Positions 1 to 11,139 of a stretch of DNA of 64,000 nt are shown here, in pieces. Position numbers and translations under genes: made by a program. Position 1 is the stretch's first letter. Each line of letters starts with the position of its first letter. The stretch lies in assembly GCA_029204045.2 (NCBI GenBank), contig CM055075.1, positions 24,251,929 to 24,315,928 on the forward strand, in the 5' to 3' direction. Under the pieces are notes generated by a model. That model had not been told where the DNA came from, ran no database searches, and saw only the letters and a list, made by a program, of their open reading frames with translations. This DNA comes from Tillandsia leiboldiana. Taxonomy: Eukaryota; Streptophyta; Magnoliopsida; Poales; Bromeliaceae.

Positions 1-1433
1 AACGAAAGCACGCCAGAGGGGGACCACTGCAACACAAGCGCTAAAGAACATCTCAAACTCACGCCGGTACACAACCCGGTCTCGCCTACTCCGGAGTGGC
101 CCTCGAGGGGAGCGACCCGCTCGAGTCAAAGTAACCCATAAGTATCACTGTAAAGTATCACTGTAAAGCTCTAATGTGGCTCATGCAGGCTATGATCCAA
201 TCCTCGATCAATAAGATCGACCACCAAACAATCACTGACTCACTCACTGGCTGGAATCTACACAGCTGAAACTCACTGTCTCTCTGACAGTTTCCAAGAA
301 CCCAGATCTACCATCACTATCACTCTCCCAAAGAAATCAAATCTAAAGACTGCTATCAACTCCACTCGGTCCCCAGACACGAGTGCAAATGCATCCCACA
401 ACCACCCGACCTCTCGGCCCACAACTCGGGCGAGGAAAAGCTAAGTCCATAGTGAAATGAAGTATCGTGATGTGGAATGTCTAGAGCAATAAAAACCTAG
501 CCCAAGTTGGAGTTTTTCTACAGACTGGCTGAACATGATACATATGACAGGGGTGCTAGGTCAAATTCCAAGATTTCATTACTTAACATAGTGCCGGAAT
601 CAAAAGATTCAACAACTGATATACAAGATACAACATACAGTTTTACACATGCTAATACTCCAATTTCTAACATGCATGATCCTACACACATAGAATTAGT
701 ACACAGTCCAGAGTTCTTGGAAGCAAGGTCACCCACCTGAAAGTGCTAACTGTCCGGAATCGTACAGCTGAGAAAGCCCACAACTGTCAAATCACAAATC
801 CCACCAAGCCAACAACACGGTAGAAGTGCTCACAAACTCCTGGGTACAAACATACACCAAAATTACACTTTAAACCACACAAATTCCAAAATCCCAAAAT
901 CTGTGATGAACAGTCCCATTCACACGAAATTTCACCTGAAAACTTCCTCCAAAAATTCCAATAAAAATATGACGGCGATCCTCGCGAAGAGTAGATGTCG
1001 ATAGAGTCCTGAAACGTCGAATTCCGATGTCCGGATGAGGAGATAAAAATCTGACAAGTAGGTGCTGTCCAAATCAACCAACAGTCGCAAAGGGGGTTAA
1101 AAATGTACCCAGAACCCCAAGAAAAGCTCGGATACAGAAAAAGTGTCCAACACGAAAAATGTAGATTTACCTCTTACGAAACCGTCACCGCAGAAATCGT
1201 CCAAAATAATGTCGGGGTAGCCCGGTAGACCTCCCAGACTAAACTGCGACGAAAATGGGCCTCCAACAGTAGATCGTCGCTCCGCACCCCGATGTAGAAG
1301 CCGCCGTCGTCGCGGCCTCCAAAAATTCTGAACCTTCGCCGGAAGATGCACAAGAGGGAGAGAAAGAAAATTGGTAAAGGGCTCAGGGGCTAAAACTCTC
1401 GGGAAAAGCTTCAAAAACGAGCCCCAAGGGGCC

Positions 1434-1441
1434 TATTTATA
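1434..1441 (-). promoter_or_regulatory. LTR TATA box (3' LTR copy)
   Basis: TATAAATA on the - strand, identical in context to the copy at 9790-9797. Transcription from this LTR would run left, out of the window. Confidence 0.6.
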
Positions 1442-1576
1442 GGCCTCACCCGAAATCAGCCCAAAAGACAAGTCAAAGGGGCTTTCGGGCCCACTTTCGG
1501 GCGCCCGGAACATTCGGGCGCCTACAGTGTTGGGCCCGGCCCAACACTGTGCGCGCCCGGATTGATCCGGTGCCGC

Positions 1577-2098
1577 CACGTGTCCCTTCGAACAGGGGAC
1601 AGCGGTGCGGGGCCACCCGATGGCGCCACGTGTCCGGCCCCGCGCTCCCCGCGCCCGGTGCCCATGCGCCCACCAATCATGGCGCGCCACGTGTAGCGAG
1701 GTCCCACGGCGGCGACCACGGGCCGCGGTTCACGGCGGCCCACCCCGGGTCGCTGCGCCCGCCCAACCAGCGGGTGACACGTGGCCCGGCGGGGTCCATC
1801 GTGCGCCGCGCCCGGCGCGGTCCACGCGCCTGTCGCGCGTGCGTTGACCCGCCAACCGGCGTCTGCCACGTGGCACTGTGCCGCGTCGCATACGCACAGG
1901 TGCGTATGGACCGACCAACCAGAAGAAGCCACGTGGCCAGCCCCGGTCCACTGCACCAACCGCGCGCCCCCGTGGACAATGCCGCGTGAGCCGCCAATGG
2001 GCAGCCGGCCACGTGTCCCAGGCGCCGGTCCATGCACCAGCGCCCAAGCTCTGTGGACCGAGCGGTATTGCGCGGCCCAATCAGAAGCTTGCCACGTG
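1577..2098. promoter_or_regulatory. Second copy of the CCAAT/CACGTG array (in the 3' LTR)
   Basis: CACGTG starts at 1577, 1627, 1688, 1778, 1867, 1930, 2010 and 2093. CCAAY partners start at 1673, 1763, 1852, 1915, 1994 and 2077. Four modules keep the 9-nt spacer; the two at 1994 and 2077 have 10 nt, each from a single added base relative to the other LTR. Confidence 0.7.
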
Positions 2099-2429
2099 GC
2101 ATGGGCTGGTCCACGGCTGTTCCCATGCACCAAAATGCGCGAGAAAAAACTTCCGGGAGTCCGTTTTTGGGCATCCGGACTCAGAATTTAACAAGCAAAT
2201 AGCCGTTTTCAAGCGTTTTTCCGTTGCTGAATCCATTTCCGACCTCTGTTTGGCCTAATTCTTTTCCGAATTTCGGAAAACCCAGCCGAAAGCCAACACA
2301 ACAAATAATATCACCACAGGGTCCATCTGTGGCATCCTATTGATGCACCATGGGCCAGATACACCAATGATAGGTGTTCTAACAGTGGATTCATCGGAAG
2401 AACGTTGCATGGGAATCAGGGCCACTACA

Positions 2430-2440
2430 TCCTCCCCCAC
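2430..2440 (-). other. Polypurine tract
   Basis: The - strand reads GTGGGGGAGGA directly before the 3' LTR start (TGTAGTGG). This is the usual plus-strand primer of gypsy elements. Confidence 0.9.
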
Positions 2441-2489
2441 TAAAAGGAAGTTTCGTCCTCGAAACAAAGTAAGGTAGAACAGGCGTACC

Positions 2490-5400
2490 TCAACCAGTAG
2501 TCTCGAACAGAAAAGGGTAAGCAGATCTCATCTCTGTCTCTAGCTCCCAAGTAGCCTCTCGCTCTTCGTGATTGCTCCATAAGATCTTCACATACGGGAT
2601 GGATCGGTTGCGCAATTCCCTCACCTCACGAGCAAGAATCCGCAACGGGCGCTCCTCATAAACCAGGTCCTCACCGATCTCCAAGGGAGTGAAGTCAACC
2701 ACATGCGACGGATCAAAGACATATCTCCTCAGGGCTGAGACATGAAAAATATCGTGTACACCGGCCAAACGTGGAGGAAGAGCAACTCTATAAGCCACAG
2801 GGCCTACCCTCTCAAGTACCTCAAAGGGTCCAACAAAACGGGGACTAAGCTTCCCACGCACTCCAAATCTCCGGACCCCTTTCGAAGGCGAGACCTTTAA
2901 GAATACATGGTCACCAATCTGAAACTCTAGGTCTCGCCGTCGAGTATCTGCATAACTCTTCTGACGACTCTGGGCCACCTCAAGGTGTCGACGAATAACT
3001 CTGACTTTCTCCTCAGCCTCCAAAAGAAGATCTGGTCCCAAAGTCCTCCTCTCACCCACATCACTCCAATACAAGGGTGACCGACACTTGCGTCCATACA
3101 ACGCCTCAAACGGAGCCATCTGAATGCTCGCCTGATAGCTGTTGTTGTACGCAAACTCAACCAAAGATAAGTGTCGGTACCACCCCCCTCCAAAATCCAT
3201 AACGCACGCTCTCAGCATATCCTCGAGGGTCTGTATAGTGCGCTCAGACTGGCCATCAGTCTGTGGGTGGAATGCAGTGCTGAATCTGAGCTGGGTCCCC
3301 AAAGCTGACTGTAAACTCCCCCAGAATCGTGACACAAACCTCGGATCCCGATCTGAAACAATCGACGCAGGTATCCCGTGTAGCCTCACTATCTCGTCCA
3401 AATACAACTGTGCCAGACGCTCCAATGACCAAGTCATCTGAACAGGCAAGAAATGCGCAGACTTGGTGAGTCTATCAACAATAACCCAAATCGCGTCGGC
3501 TCCACTCTGTGCTCTCGGCAGCCCTGTAACAAAGTCCATGGTGATGTGGTCCCATTTCCACTCGGGAATTGGAAGACTTTGTAACTTGCCAGCAGGAACC
3601 CGGTGCTCTGCTTTCACTTGCTGGCAAGTTAGACAGTGAGCCACAAATCTTCCAACGTCCCGCTTCATCCCGGACCACCAAAAATGTGCCTTGAGGTCCT
3701 TATACATCTTAGTACCACCAGGATGAATGGTATAAGGTGTATAATGAGCCTCACCCAAAATCTGGTCTCTAATCTCTGAATCCGAAGGCACACACACTCG
3801 GTCCCTGTACCGCAGTACTCCCGAGCTATCCACTGTAAAATCCCCTATAAGATCTGCCTGAATCTGTGATCTAATCCTCTCCAAGTGGGGGTCCTCACTC
3901 TACGTCTCCCTAATCCTGTCCAACAGAGTGGGCTGCAAGACCATAGACATCAGTCTAGCAGAGACCCCAGGGGATACAACCTCAATCTGGAGTCGCCTCA
4001 ACTGCTCAATCAGCGGGGCCTGCTGTGTGACCAACATGCTCAAGCTCTGCACTGACCTCCGACTCAAAGCATCTGCTACCACATTGGCCTTGCCGGGATG
4101 ATAAAGGATACTTACATCGTAATCCTTTAGTAACTCCAACCACCGGCGTTGCCTCAGGTTCAGCTCCTTTTGAGTAAACAGATACTTTAAGCTCTTATGA
4201 TCTGTGTAGATCTCACAATGCTCACCGTAGAGGTAATGCCGCCACAGCTTCAATGCAAACACCACAGCTGCCAACTCTAAATCATGAGTAGGGTAATTCT
4301 TCTCATAATCCTTTAATTGCCGTGAAGCATAAGCAATTACCCTCCCATGCTGCATCAAGACACAACCCAAACCGCTGTGCGAGGCGTCACTGTAAATCAC
4401 GTAGCCATCTCCCATCACTGGCAGTGTAAGAACTGGTGCTGAAATCAGTCTCTTCTTCAGCTCCTCAAAACTCCGCTGACACTGCTCAGTCCAAATGAAC
4501 CTCATCCCCTTCCTAGTCAAACAGGTCAGGGGAGTAGAGAGCTTCGCAAAGCCCTCTACAAACCGACGGTAGTAGCCTGCCAAGCCCAGAAAGCTCCGGA
4601 CCTCCGTCACCGTCGTCGGTCTCGGCCAATCCCGAACTGTATCAATCTTCGTCGGGTCAACTGCCACTCCTGCGGCTGATACCAAGTGGCCCAAAAATGC
4701 AACCTCCCGAAGCCAAAACTCGCACTTCTTAAGCTTGACATACAGCTTCTTCTCACGTAGAAGCTGCAGCACTATCCTCAAGTGCTCCTCATGATCCACC
4801 TCGCTCCGGGAGTAGATCAAGATGTTATCAATGAACACAACAACAAACAAGTCTAAGTACGGCTGAAATACCCGGTTCATCAAATCCATGAATGCAGCTG
4901 GGGCATTAGTCAAACCAAACGGCATAACCGTAAACTCATAATGCCCATACCGGGATCGAAAAGCCGTCTTAGGGATGTCCTCGGCCCTCACCCTCAACTG
5001 GTGGTAACCTGACTGAAGATCAATCTTCGAAACACTGTGGCTCCCTGCAACTGATCAAATAAATCATCTATCCGTGGAAGAGGGTACTTGTTCCGGATGG
5101 TCACTTTATTCAACTCCCGATAATCCACACACAAACGAAGCGACCCATCCTTCTTCTTCACAAATAAAACTGGCGCTCCCCACGGAGAAACACTAGGCCT
5201 GACAAAGCCCCTATCCATAAGATCCTGAAGCTGGGCCTTCAACTCCCTCAACTCGGCAGGTGCCATCCTATACGGCGCCTTCGAGATTGGTGCGGTTCCC
5301 GGTACCACATCAATCACAAACTCCACCTCCCTCTCCGGCGGCATCGTCGTCAACTCAGGGGGAAACACATCTGGGAACTCGCGGACAACAGGAATATCCT

Positions 5401-7309
5401 CGAGTCCCAGTGCCGCCGTAGGCACCTCCACAATCGTCGCTAAGAAAGCGGTGCAGCCCCTACTAATCATCCGCCTAGCCCTCGCCGAAGAAACAGTCAT
5501 CGCAAAGAAGGTGCTCTGGCAGCCTCTGAAGACGAACTCCTCCTGTCCAGGCTCGCGGAGGGTCACCGTCCTCTCTCTGCAGTCTATAACAGCATAGTAC
5601 CTCGACAACCAATCCATACCTAGCACGACGTCGAAATCCTGGAGCTGCCGCAAGACAAGCAAGTCTGCCAGCAAAATCCAGGATCCCAACTGCACAGGGC
5701 AATCCCTACAATACTCCTCGACATGCAAGACATGATCTGGTATCTGAACCTCTAATGCATGTGATAAAGAAACTACCTCTATACCATGAAGGGATGCAAA
5801 TGCTCTACTGATAAAAGAATGCGATGCACCGGTATCAAAGAGAGTACGAGTACGAACTGCAGAAATCAAAATAATACCTGCGACGACATGCTCTGCTGCT
5901 GTAGCATCCTCTACCTGAGCGGCATAGACTCGACCGCTCGGCGCCGGGGGATGTCGCTCTGGCTGTCGCGAGGACGATGGAGCAAAATCTGGCCTACCGG
6001 AGGTCGCCGAAGGTCCTGCTGACTGACGAGGAACGAAGGATGCAGAAGCTGATGAAGGAGCTGGGTAACCTGCCCTGGGGCACGCCCTCGCGAAGTGACC
6101 GGTCTGCCCGCAACGGAAGCAGCGGTCCCGACCCTGCGGGCACTGGGCTGGTGAGTGCGGTCCTCCACAGATGATACAACGGTCGGGGCGCGGCTGCCGC
6201 GAAGTCTGCTGCTGCTGCGAAGACTGCTGCTGTCGAGGTGGTCGACGCTGGTGCTGCTGCTGCTGGAACTGACGAGATCCCCCAGATCTCTGCCGCCCCT
6301 GATACCCCCGTCCCTGAGAGTGGAAACGGGGTGGTCTCGGGGGTCCCTGTCTACTCGACTGCCCCTCCTCAAACTGCGCCGGGCGCTTCGCCCCAGGAGT
6401 CACAACGGGGGCTGGAGTCACCTCTGCCATCACGGCCTCACCACCCTCCACATAAAGTGCCTGCTCCATCGAGGCCTCTAAAGTCTGTAATCTGAGGGAG
6501 CGGACCAACTGATAAATGTCCCGACGCAACCCTCTCTCGAACATGTAGATCCGGTGGGTCTCATCTCTGGCCACGTGGGGCATACTAGCCAACAGCCGAT
6601 TGAAATCGGCTATGTACGCGTGTACGGGCCTATCTCCCTGGCGGAGATTCCTCAGCTGCTCCTCCAAGCTCTGTCGAACACTCTCGGGAAAGAAGGCCCC
6701 AAGAAGCATACCGCGAAACTCTGCCCAAGAGATAAACTGGGTCCCAGGCGGACCTGCGGGTCGCACACGCCGCCACCATGCCTCGGCGTTGCTCTCCAGA
6801 AAATGAGTAGCCAACAGAACTCGAAACCTCTCATCAATAAAAAGGCTCTCGAAATGGCGCTCCATAGCTGTAACCCAAGACTCAGCCGCCCACGGCTCAG
6901 CACTCATGCCCGAAAAGCGGGGTGGATCAAACTTGCGAAACCTCAACAAAAGACCCACCAAAACCTGCTGCTCTGCCAAAGTCAAAGATCCCGACGTCCC
7001 AGACGGTGGCCTACTGGAAACTGGCTCAGCCGGAACTGCTGGTGCAGGCTGCACAACCGAGGGTGCCACAACAGGGGAAGTAGGCACCGGTGAACTCTCA
7101 GGGGGCACTACCGCCGACTGCGCTCTCTGCTCTAACAAGAGCGTCAACCGACTCACAGCCTCCTCCTGGCGTCGAGACGCCTCAGCCAACTGTGCCACCT
7201 GGGCACGGAGCTCCAAAACCTCGCTCTGCTGTCCCTGCCCCGAGTCCTCCTGCTCGGGCTCAGAGGACGAAGGCTGCGAACGCGTCACCATCGAGCGTCG
7301 AGGAGGCAT
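2490..7309 (-). pseudogene. gag-pol polyprotein gene, broken
   Basis: The likely start is the ATG at 7309-7307 (product begins MPPRRSMVTRSQ). Gag is followed by two zinc knuckles (CIICGGPHSPAQC and CFRCGQTGHFARAC), an aspartic protease (LFDTGASHSF) and the start of reverse transcriptase up to QLQGATVF. One base is missing near 5027-5033, so this frame stops at 4994. RT resumes in another frame (4997-3900) with MPFGLTNAPAAFMDLM and RNase H (IYSDASHSGLGC). The catalytic motif there reads FIDN instead of FIDD, from GAC to AAC at 4826-4824. A TAG at 3902-3900 precedes integrase (3884-2490), which has HHCC zinc-binding, the DD35E residues (MDFVTGLP, VSDRDPRF, SERTIQT) and a chromodomain (about the last 60 residues). 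Some single-base lesions could be sequencing errors. Confidence 0.95.
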
Positions 7310-7587
7310 CCCCACCTGAGGGACAAGGCAAACAATCAGAACCCAAATCATCTCTCGACCCAATCTAGCGAAAGTCAGAAGGCATGTCCCCCTTTCCGAA
7401 GTACTATGTTGTCTGCAGCCAACATAGTTGCCACCGAAGGAAGACATGTCAATCGCTCACCCCGAACCGCTCGGGAGAGTTAGAAATCCAATCAGGACTC
7501 TCGCTAAAATCACGGCTCTCACGCGAGTCATCCTAGGGTCCAACCACATGCCTAGGGTTCCTAAGTCCTCCAAGACCTACATCCTAG
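7310..7587 (-). other. Untranslated leader between primer binding site and gag
   Basis: This is 278 nt of internal leader. An upstream in-frame ATG at 7447 has no gag-like sequence before residue 47, so the start at 7309 is preferred. No other feature is seen. Confidence 0.6.
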
Positions 7588-7599
7588 GCTCTGATACCA
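7588..7599 (-). other. Primer binding site (initiator Met tRNA)
   Basis: The - strand reads TGGTATCAGAGC. This is the standard plant LTR-retrotransposon site complementary to the 3' end of initiator Met tRNA. It lies 8 nt inside the 5' LTR boundary at 7608 and primes minus-strand cDNA. Confidence 0.95.
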
Positions 7600-9789
7600 C
7601 TCTAATCTGTCACGCCCCGGGGCGATACTGCGCCCTGGCTCGCCAACAGATCCGCCGCCCATACGGGAAGCCCCGTATAGGCGTAGCGACTAACCTGCAA
7701 GGAAACATCTACACTAGCAGATATCAGAGCTGAAAGAGAAAAGCTGGAATAAAATACATAAAATAAAACTACATCTCTCAAATATACAGACCAACCTCAC
7801 CAGAATACAGGAGTCTCTCATAAAAGCAGAAAAGGAAGGTACAACTCAAAACCTCACTACAAAAGTCACTCGACGTAACACACACCAAAATGGAACTGGG
7901 GTACATCTACTCACACACAGAAGACGACAGGAGGGGATCTATCTCGCGACGCCCTTACCTCGGTCAGAAGGAGCTGGATCAGCAACAAGAGCTGCAGGAA
8001 CCGGAGCAGAAGTCCCTGGGGAGAAAACACCACGACGGGTGTGAGAACTACATCCCACAGTAGTTCTCAGTGGGTGCCGCCAACAAGCCCGACGGTCTGC
8101 CCACTAAGTCTACCAGAGGCAAAAGTAACAAATGCAGTGCCATAAGGAAAGCGGGGAAAAGTAACTCTACAGCTACTATGTCTCTATCTAGATGCTCAAC
8201 AGTGGAACAGAAAGAACATAATGCCACAACTAACTCTCCTCCCTGATCACCCAATCAAAACTGACTGCCACATCGGGTCCAGTCAAACCTGCGCCAACCT
8301 ACTGCCGTTACGTCCCGGAGGAGCGGACTTACGTAGGGCGTCCGTGGCTGCCAACGAAAGCACAGCCAGAGGGACCACTGCAACAACAAGTCGCTAAAGA
8401 ACATCTCAAACTCACACCGGTACACAACCCGGTCTCGCCTACTCCGGAGTGGCCCTCGAGGGGAGCGACCCGCTCGAGTCAAAGTAACCCATAAGTATCA
8501 CTGTAAAGTATCACTGTAAAGCTCTAATGTGGCTCATGCAGGCTATGATCCAATCCTCGATCAATAAGATCGACCACCAAACAAATCACTGACTCACTCA
8601 CTGGCTGGAATCTACACAGCTGAAACTCACTGTCTCTCTGACAGTTTCCAAGAACCCAGATCTACCATCACTATCACTCTCCCAAAGAAATCAAATCTAA
8701 AGACTGCTATCAACTCCACTCGGTCCCCAGACACGAGTGCAAATGCATCCCACAACCACCCGACCTCTCGGCCCACAACTCGGGCGAGGAAAAGCTAAGT
8801 CCATAGTGAAATGAAGTATCGTGATGTGGAATGTCTAGAGCAATAAAAACCTAGCCCAAATTGGAGTTTTTCTACAGACTGGCTGAACATGATACATATG
8901 ACAGGGGTGCTAGGTCAAATTTCAAGATTTCATTACTTAACATAGTGCCGGAATCAAAAGATTCAACAACTGATATACAAGATACAACATACAGTTTTAC
9001 ACATGCTAATACTCCAATTTCTAACATGCATGATCCTACACACATAGAATTAGTACACAGTCCAGAGTTCTTGGAAGCAAGGTCACCCACCTGAAAGTGC
9101 TAACTGTCCGGAATCGTACAGCTGAGAAAGCCCACAACTGTCAAATCACAAATCCCACCAAGCCAACAACACGGTAGAAGTGCTCACAAACTCCTGGGTA
9201 CAAACATACACCAAAATTACACTTTAAACCACACAAATTCCAAAATCCCAAAATCTGTGATGAACAGTCCCATTCACACGAAATTTTCACCTGAAAAACT
9301 TCCTCCAAAAATTCCAATAAAAATATGACGGCGATCCTCGCGAAGAGTAGATGTCGATAGAGTCCTGAAACGTCGAATTCCGATGTCCGGATGAGGAGAT
9401 AAAATCCGACAAGTAGGTGCTGTCCAAATCAACCAACAGTCGCAAAGGGGGTTAAAAATGTACCCAGAACCCCAAGAAAAGCTCGGATCCAGAAAAAGTG
9501 TCCAACACGAAAAATGTAGATTTACCTCTTACGAAACCGTCACCGCAGAAATCGTCCAAAAATAATGTCGGGGTAGCCCGGTAGACCTCCCAGACTAAAC
9601 TGCGACGAAAATGGGCCTCCAACAGTAGATCGTCGCTCCGCACCCCGATGTAGAAGTCGCCGTCGTCGCGGCCTCCAAAAATTCTGAACCTTCGCCGGAA
9701 GATGCACAAGAGGGAGAGAAAGAAAATTGGTAAAGGGCTCAGGGGCTAAAACTCTCGGGAAAAGCTTCAAAAACGAGCCCCAAGGGGCC

Positions 9790-9797
9790 TATTTATA
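9790..9797 (-). promoter_or_regulatory. LTR TATA box
   Basis: TATAAATA on the - strand sits in the palindromic context AGGCCTATAAATAGGCC, downstream of the CACGTG array. The same motif is at 1434-1441 in the other LTR. It is placed where an LTR core promoter should be, with a predicted start near 9760. Confidence 0.65.
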
Positions 9798-9932
9798 GGC
9801 CTCACCCGAAATCAGCCCAAAAGACAAGTCAAAGGGGCTTTCGGGCCCACTTTCGGGCGCCCGGAACATTCGGGCGCCTACAGTGTTGGGCCCGGCCCAA
9901 CACTGTGCGCGCCCGGATTGATCCGGTGCCGC

Positions 9933-10447
9933 CACGTGTCCCTCCGAACAGGGGACAGCGGTGCGGGGCCACCCGATGGCCGCCACGTGTCCGGCCCCGC
10001 GCTCCCCGCGCCCGGCGCACATGCGCCCACCAATCATGGCGCGCCACGTGTAGCGAGGTCCACGGCGGCGACCACGGGCCGCGGTTCACGGCGGCCCACC
10101 CGGGTCGCTGCGCCCGCCAACCAGCGGGCGACACGTGGCCCGGCGGGTCCATCGTGCGCCGCGCCCGGCGCGGTCCACGCGCTGTCGCGCGTGCGTTGAC
10201 CCGCCAACCGGCGTCTGCCACGTGGCACTGTGCCGCGTCGCATACGCCAGGTGCGTATGGACCGACCAACCAGAAGAAGCCACGTGGCCCGCCCCGGTCC
10301 ACTGCACCAACCGCGCGCCCCCGTGGACCAAGCCGCGTGAGCCCGCCAATGGGCAGCCGCCACGTGTCCAGGCGCCGGTCCATGCACCAGCGCCCAAGCT
10401 CTGTGGACCGAGCGGTATGCGCCGGCCCAATCAGAAGCTGCCACGTG
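9933..10447. promoter_or_regulatory. Array of eight CACGTG boxes, six paired with CCAAY at exact 9-nt spacing (ERSE-I-like), in the LTR U3
   Basis: CACGTG palindromes start at 9933, 9984, 10045, 10132, 10219, 10281, 10361 and 10442. The last six are each preceded by CCAAT or CCAAC, starting at 10030, 10117, 10204, 10266, 10346 and 10427. In every case exactly nine bases separate it from CCACG (ACACG in one). CCAAT-N9-CCACG is the known ER stress response element, bound in plants by NF-Y together with bZIP factors such as bZIP28. Three modules have the exact CCAAT; three have CCAAC, which NF-Y binds less well. The nearest box lies about 135 bp upstream of the TATA box. Function is inferred from motif architecture only. 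Confidence 0.7.
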
Positions 10448-10774
10448 GCAGGGGCTGGTCCACGGCTGTTCCCATGCACCAAAATGCGCGAAAAACTTCC
10501 GGGAGTCCGTTTTTGGGCATCCGGACTCAGAATTTAACAAGCAAATAGCCGTTTTCAAGCGTTTTTCCGTGCTGAATCCATTTCCGACCTCTGTTTGGCC
10601 TAATTCTTTTCCGAAATTTCGGCAAACCCAGCCGAAAGCCAACACAGCAAATAATATCACACAGGGTCCATCTGTGGCATCCTATTGATGCACCATGGGC
10701 CAGATACACCAATGATAGGTGTTCTAACAGTGGATTCATCGGAAGAACGTTGCATGGGAATCAGGGCCACTACA

Positions 10775-11139
10775 ATGTTAACTGGCCGAAAGAAAAGGGG
10801 CCATGCACAGTATCCAGTAAAAATTCAGAGAACCCAAGTAAGGAACAAATAAGATACAGAGAGGACGAACCCATTAAAAAACCCCAAAAAGTGCAAGTAT
10901 AAACCACACAGCTAAAGGAGGCTGAAACCATTAGAAACCCAAAAAAGTGCAAGTATAACCCAAACGGCTAAAGGAGGCTAAACAAAAGTGGGGAAAAAGA
11001 AAGAAAAAAGGAGGGGGGAAAAAAAAACCCAGAACCGGTGCAGGAACCACACAGAATCCGGAGATACGAAGGAAGAAACACCAGGGGCATAATGTGGATG
11101 CTTGAAAGGACCCTCAACTCTCAGGGAAAAGTCGGACAT
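10775..11139. other. Non-coding A/G-rich flank of the gypsy element
   Basis: It is purine-rich and holds a short direct repeat: a motif around CCAAAAAGTGCAAGTATAA occurs near 10885 and again near 10945, followed each time by a GCTAAAGGAGGCT segment. No coding region is recognised. Confidence 0.5.

Larger units (their letters stand above)
1..2429 (-). repeat. 3' LTR of the gypsy element (truncated by window edge)
   Basis: It matches 8353-10774 nearly base for base, with scattered indels. It ends in CACTACA, directly next to the polypurine tract. It carries the same TATA box (1434-1441, - strand) and the same CACGTG array (1577-2098) as the other LTR. Two of the six CCAAT/G-box modules here have a 10-nt rather than 9-nt spacer. 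Confidence 0.95.
1..10774 (-). mobile_element. Ty3/gypsy chromovirus (Tekay/Del-like) LTR retrotransposon, defective
   Basis: Reading on the - strand, the order is 5' LTR (7608-10774), primer binding site, gag, protease, reverse transcriptase, RNase H, integrase with a C-terminal chromodomain, polypurine tract and 3' LTR (1-2429, cut by the window edge). The LTRs begin and end TG...CA. The left LTR starts at a point matching 8353 in the right one, so about 745 bp lie outside the window. The target duplication cannot be tested; the right flank is ATGTT at 10775. The long LTRs, Met primer site and chromodomain fit the Tekay/Del clade. The two LTRs differ by substitutions and many 1-nt indels, often in homopolymers. 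The element is inactive by itself because of three separate lesions in pol. Confidence 0.96.
7608..10774 (-). repeat. 5' LTR of the gypsy element (complete, 3167 bp)
   Basis: On the + strand it starts TGTCACGCCCCGG and ends GGCCACTACA. The primer binding site lies 8 nt to its left, which fixes the boundary and the orientation. In the element's sense (right to left), U3 holds the CCAAT/CACGTG array (10447 down to 9933) and then a TATA box (9797-9790). Transcription should start about 30 nt further on, leaving a long R-U5 of about 2.1 kb. Confidence 0.95.

Noticed and set aside
507..740. A 77-codon + strand frame found in both LTRs (also 8861-9094)
   Set aside because: It is duplicated only because the LTRs are. 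It runs antisense to the element, lacks any recognisable domain, and the related LTR at 61689-64000 does not keep it open.
1522..2191. Several overlapping Arg/Pro/Ala-rich frames of 100-200 codons in the LTR
   Set aside because: They are open only because the U3 is GC-rich. They overlap each other in several frames on both strands, which is not expected for real genes.
7608..7620. TGTCACGCCCC considered as a regulatory or tRNA-like motif
   Set aside because: It is the shared terminal sequence of gypsy LTRs, seen at 7608, 12727 and 61689.
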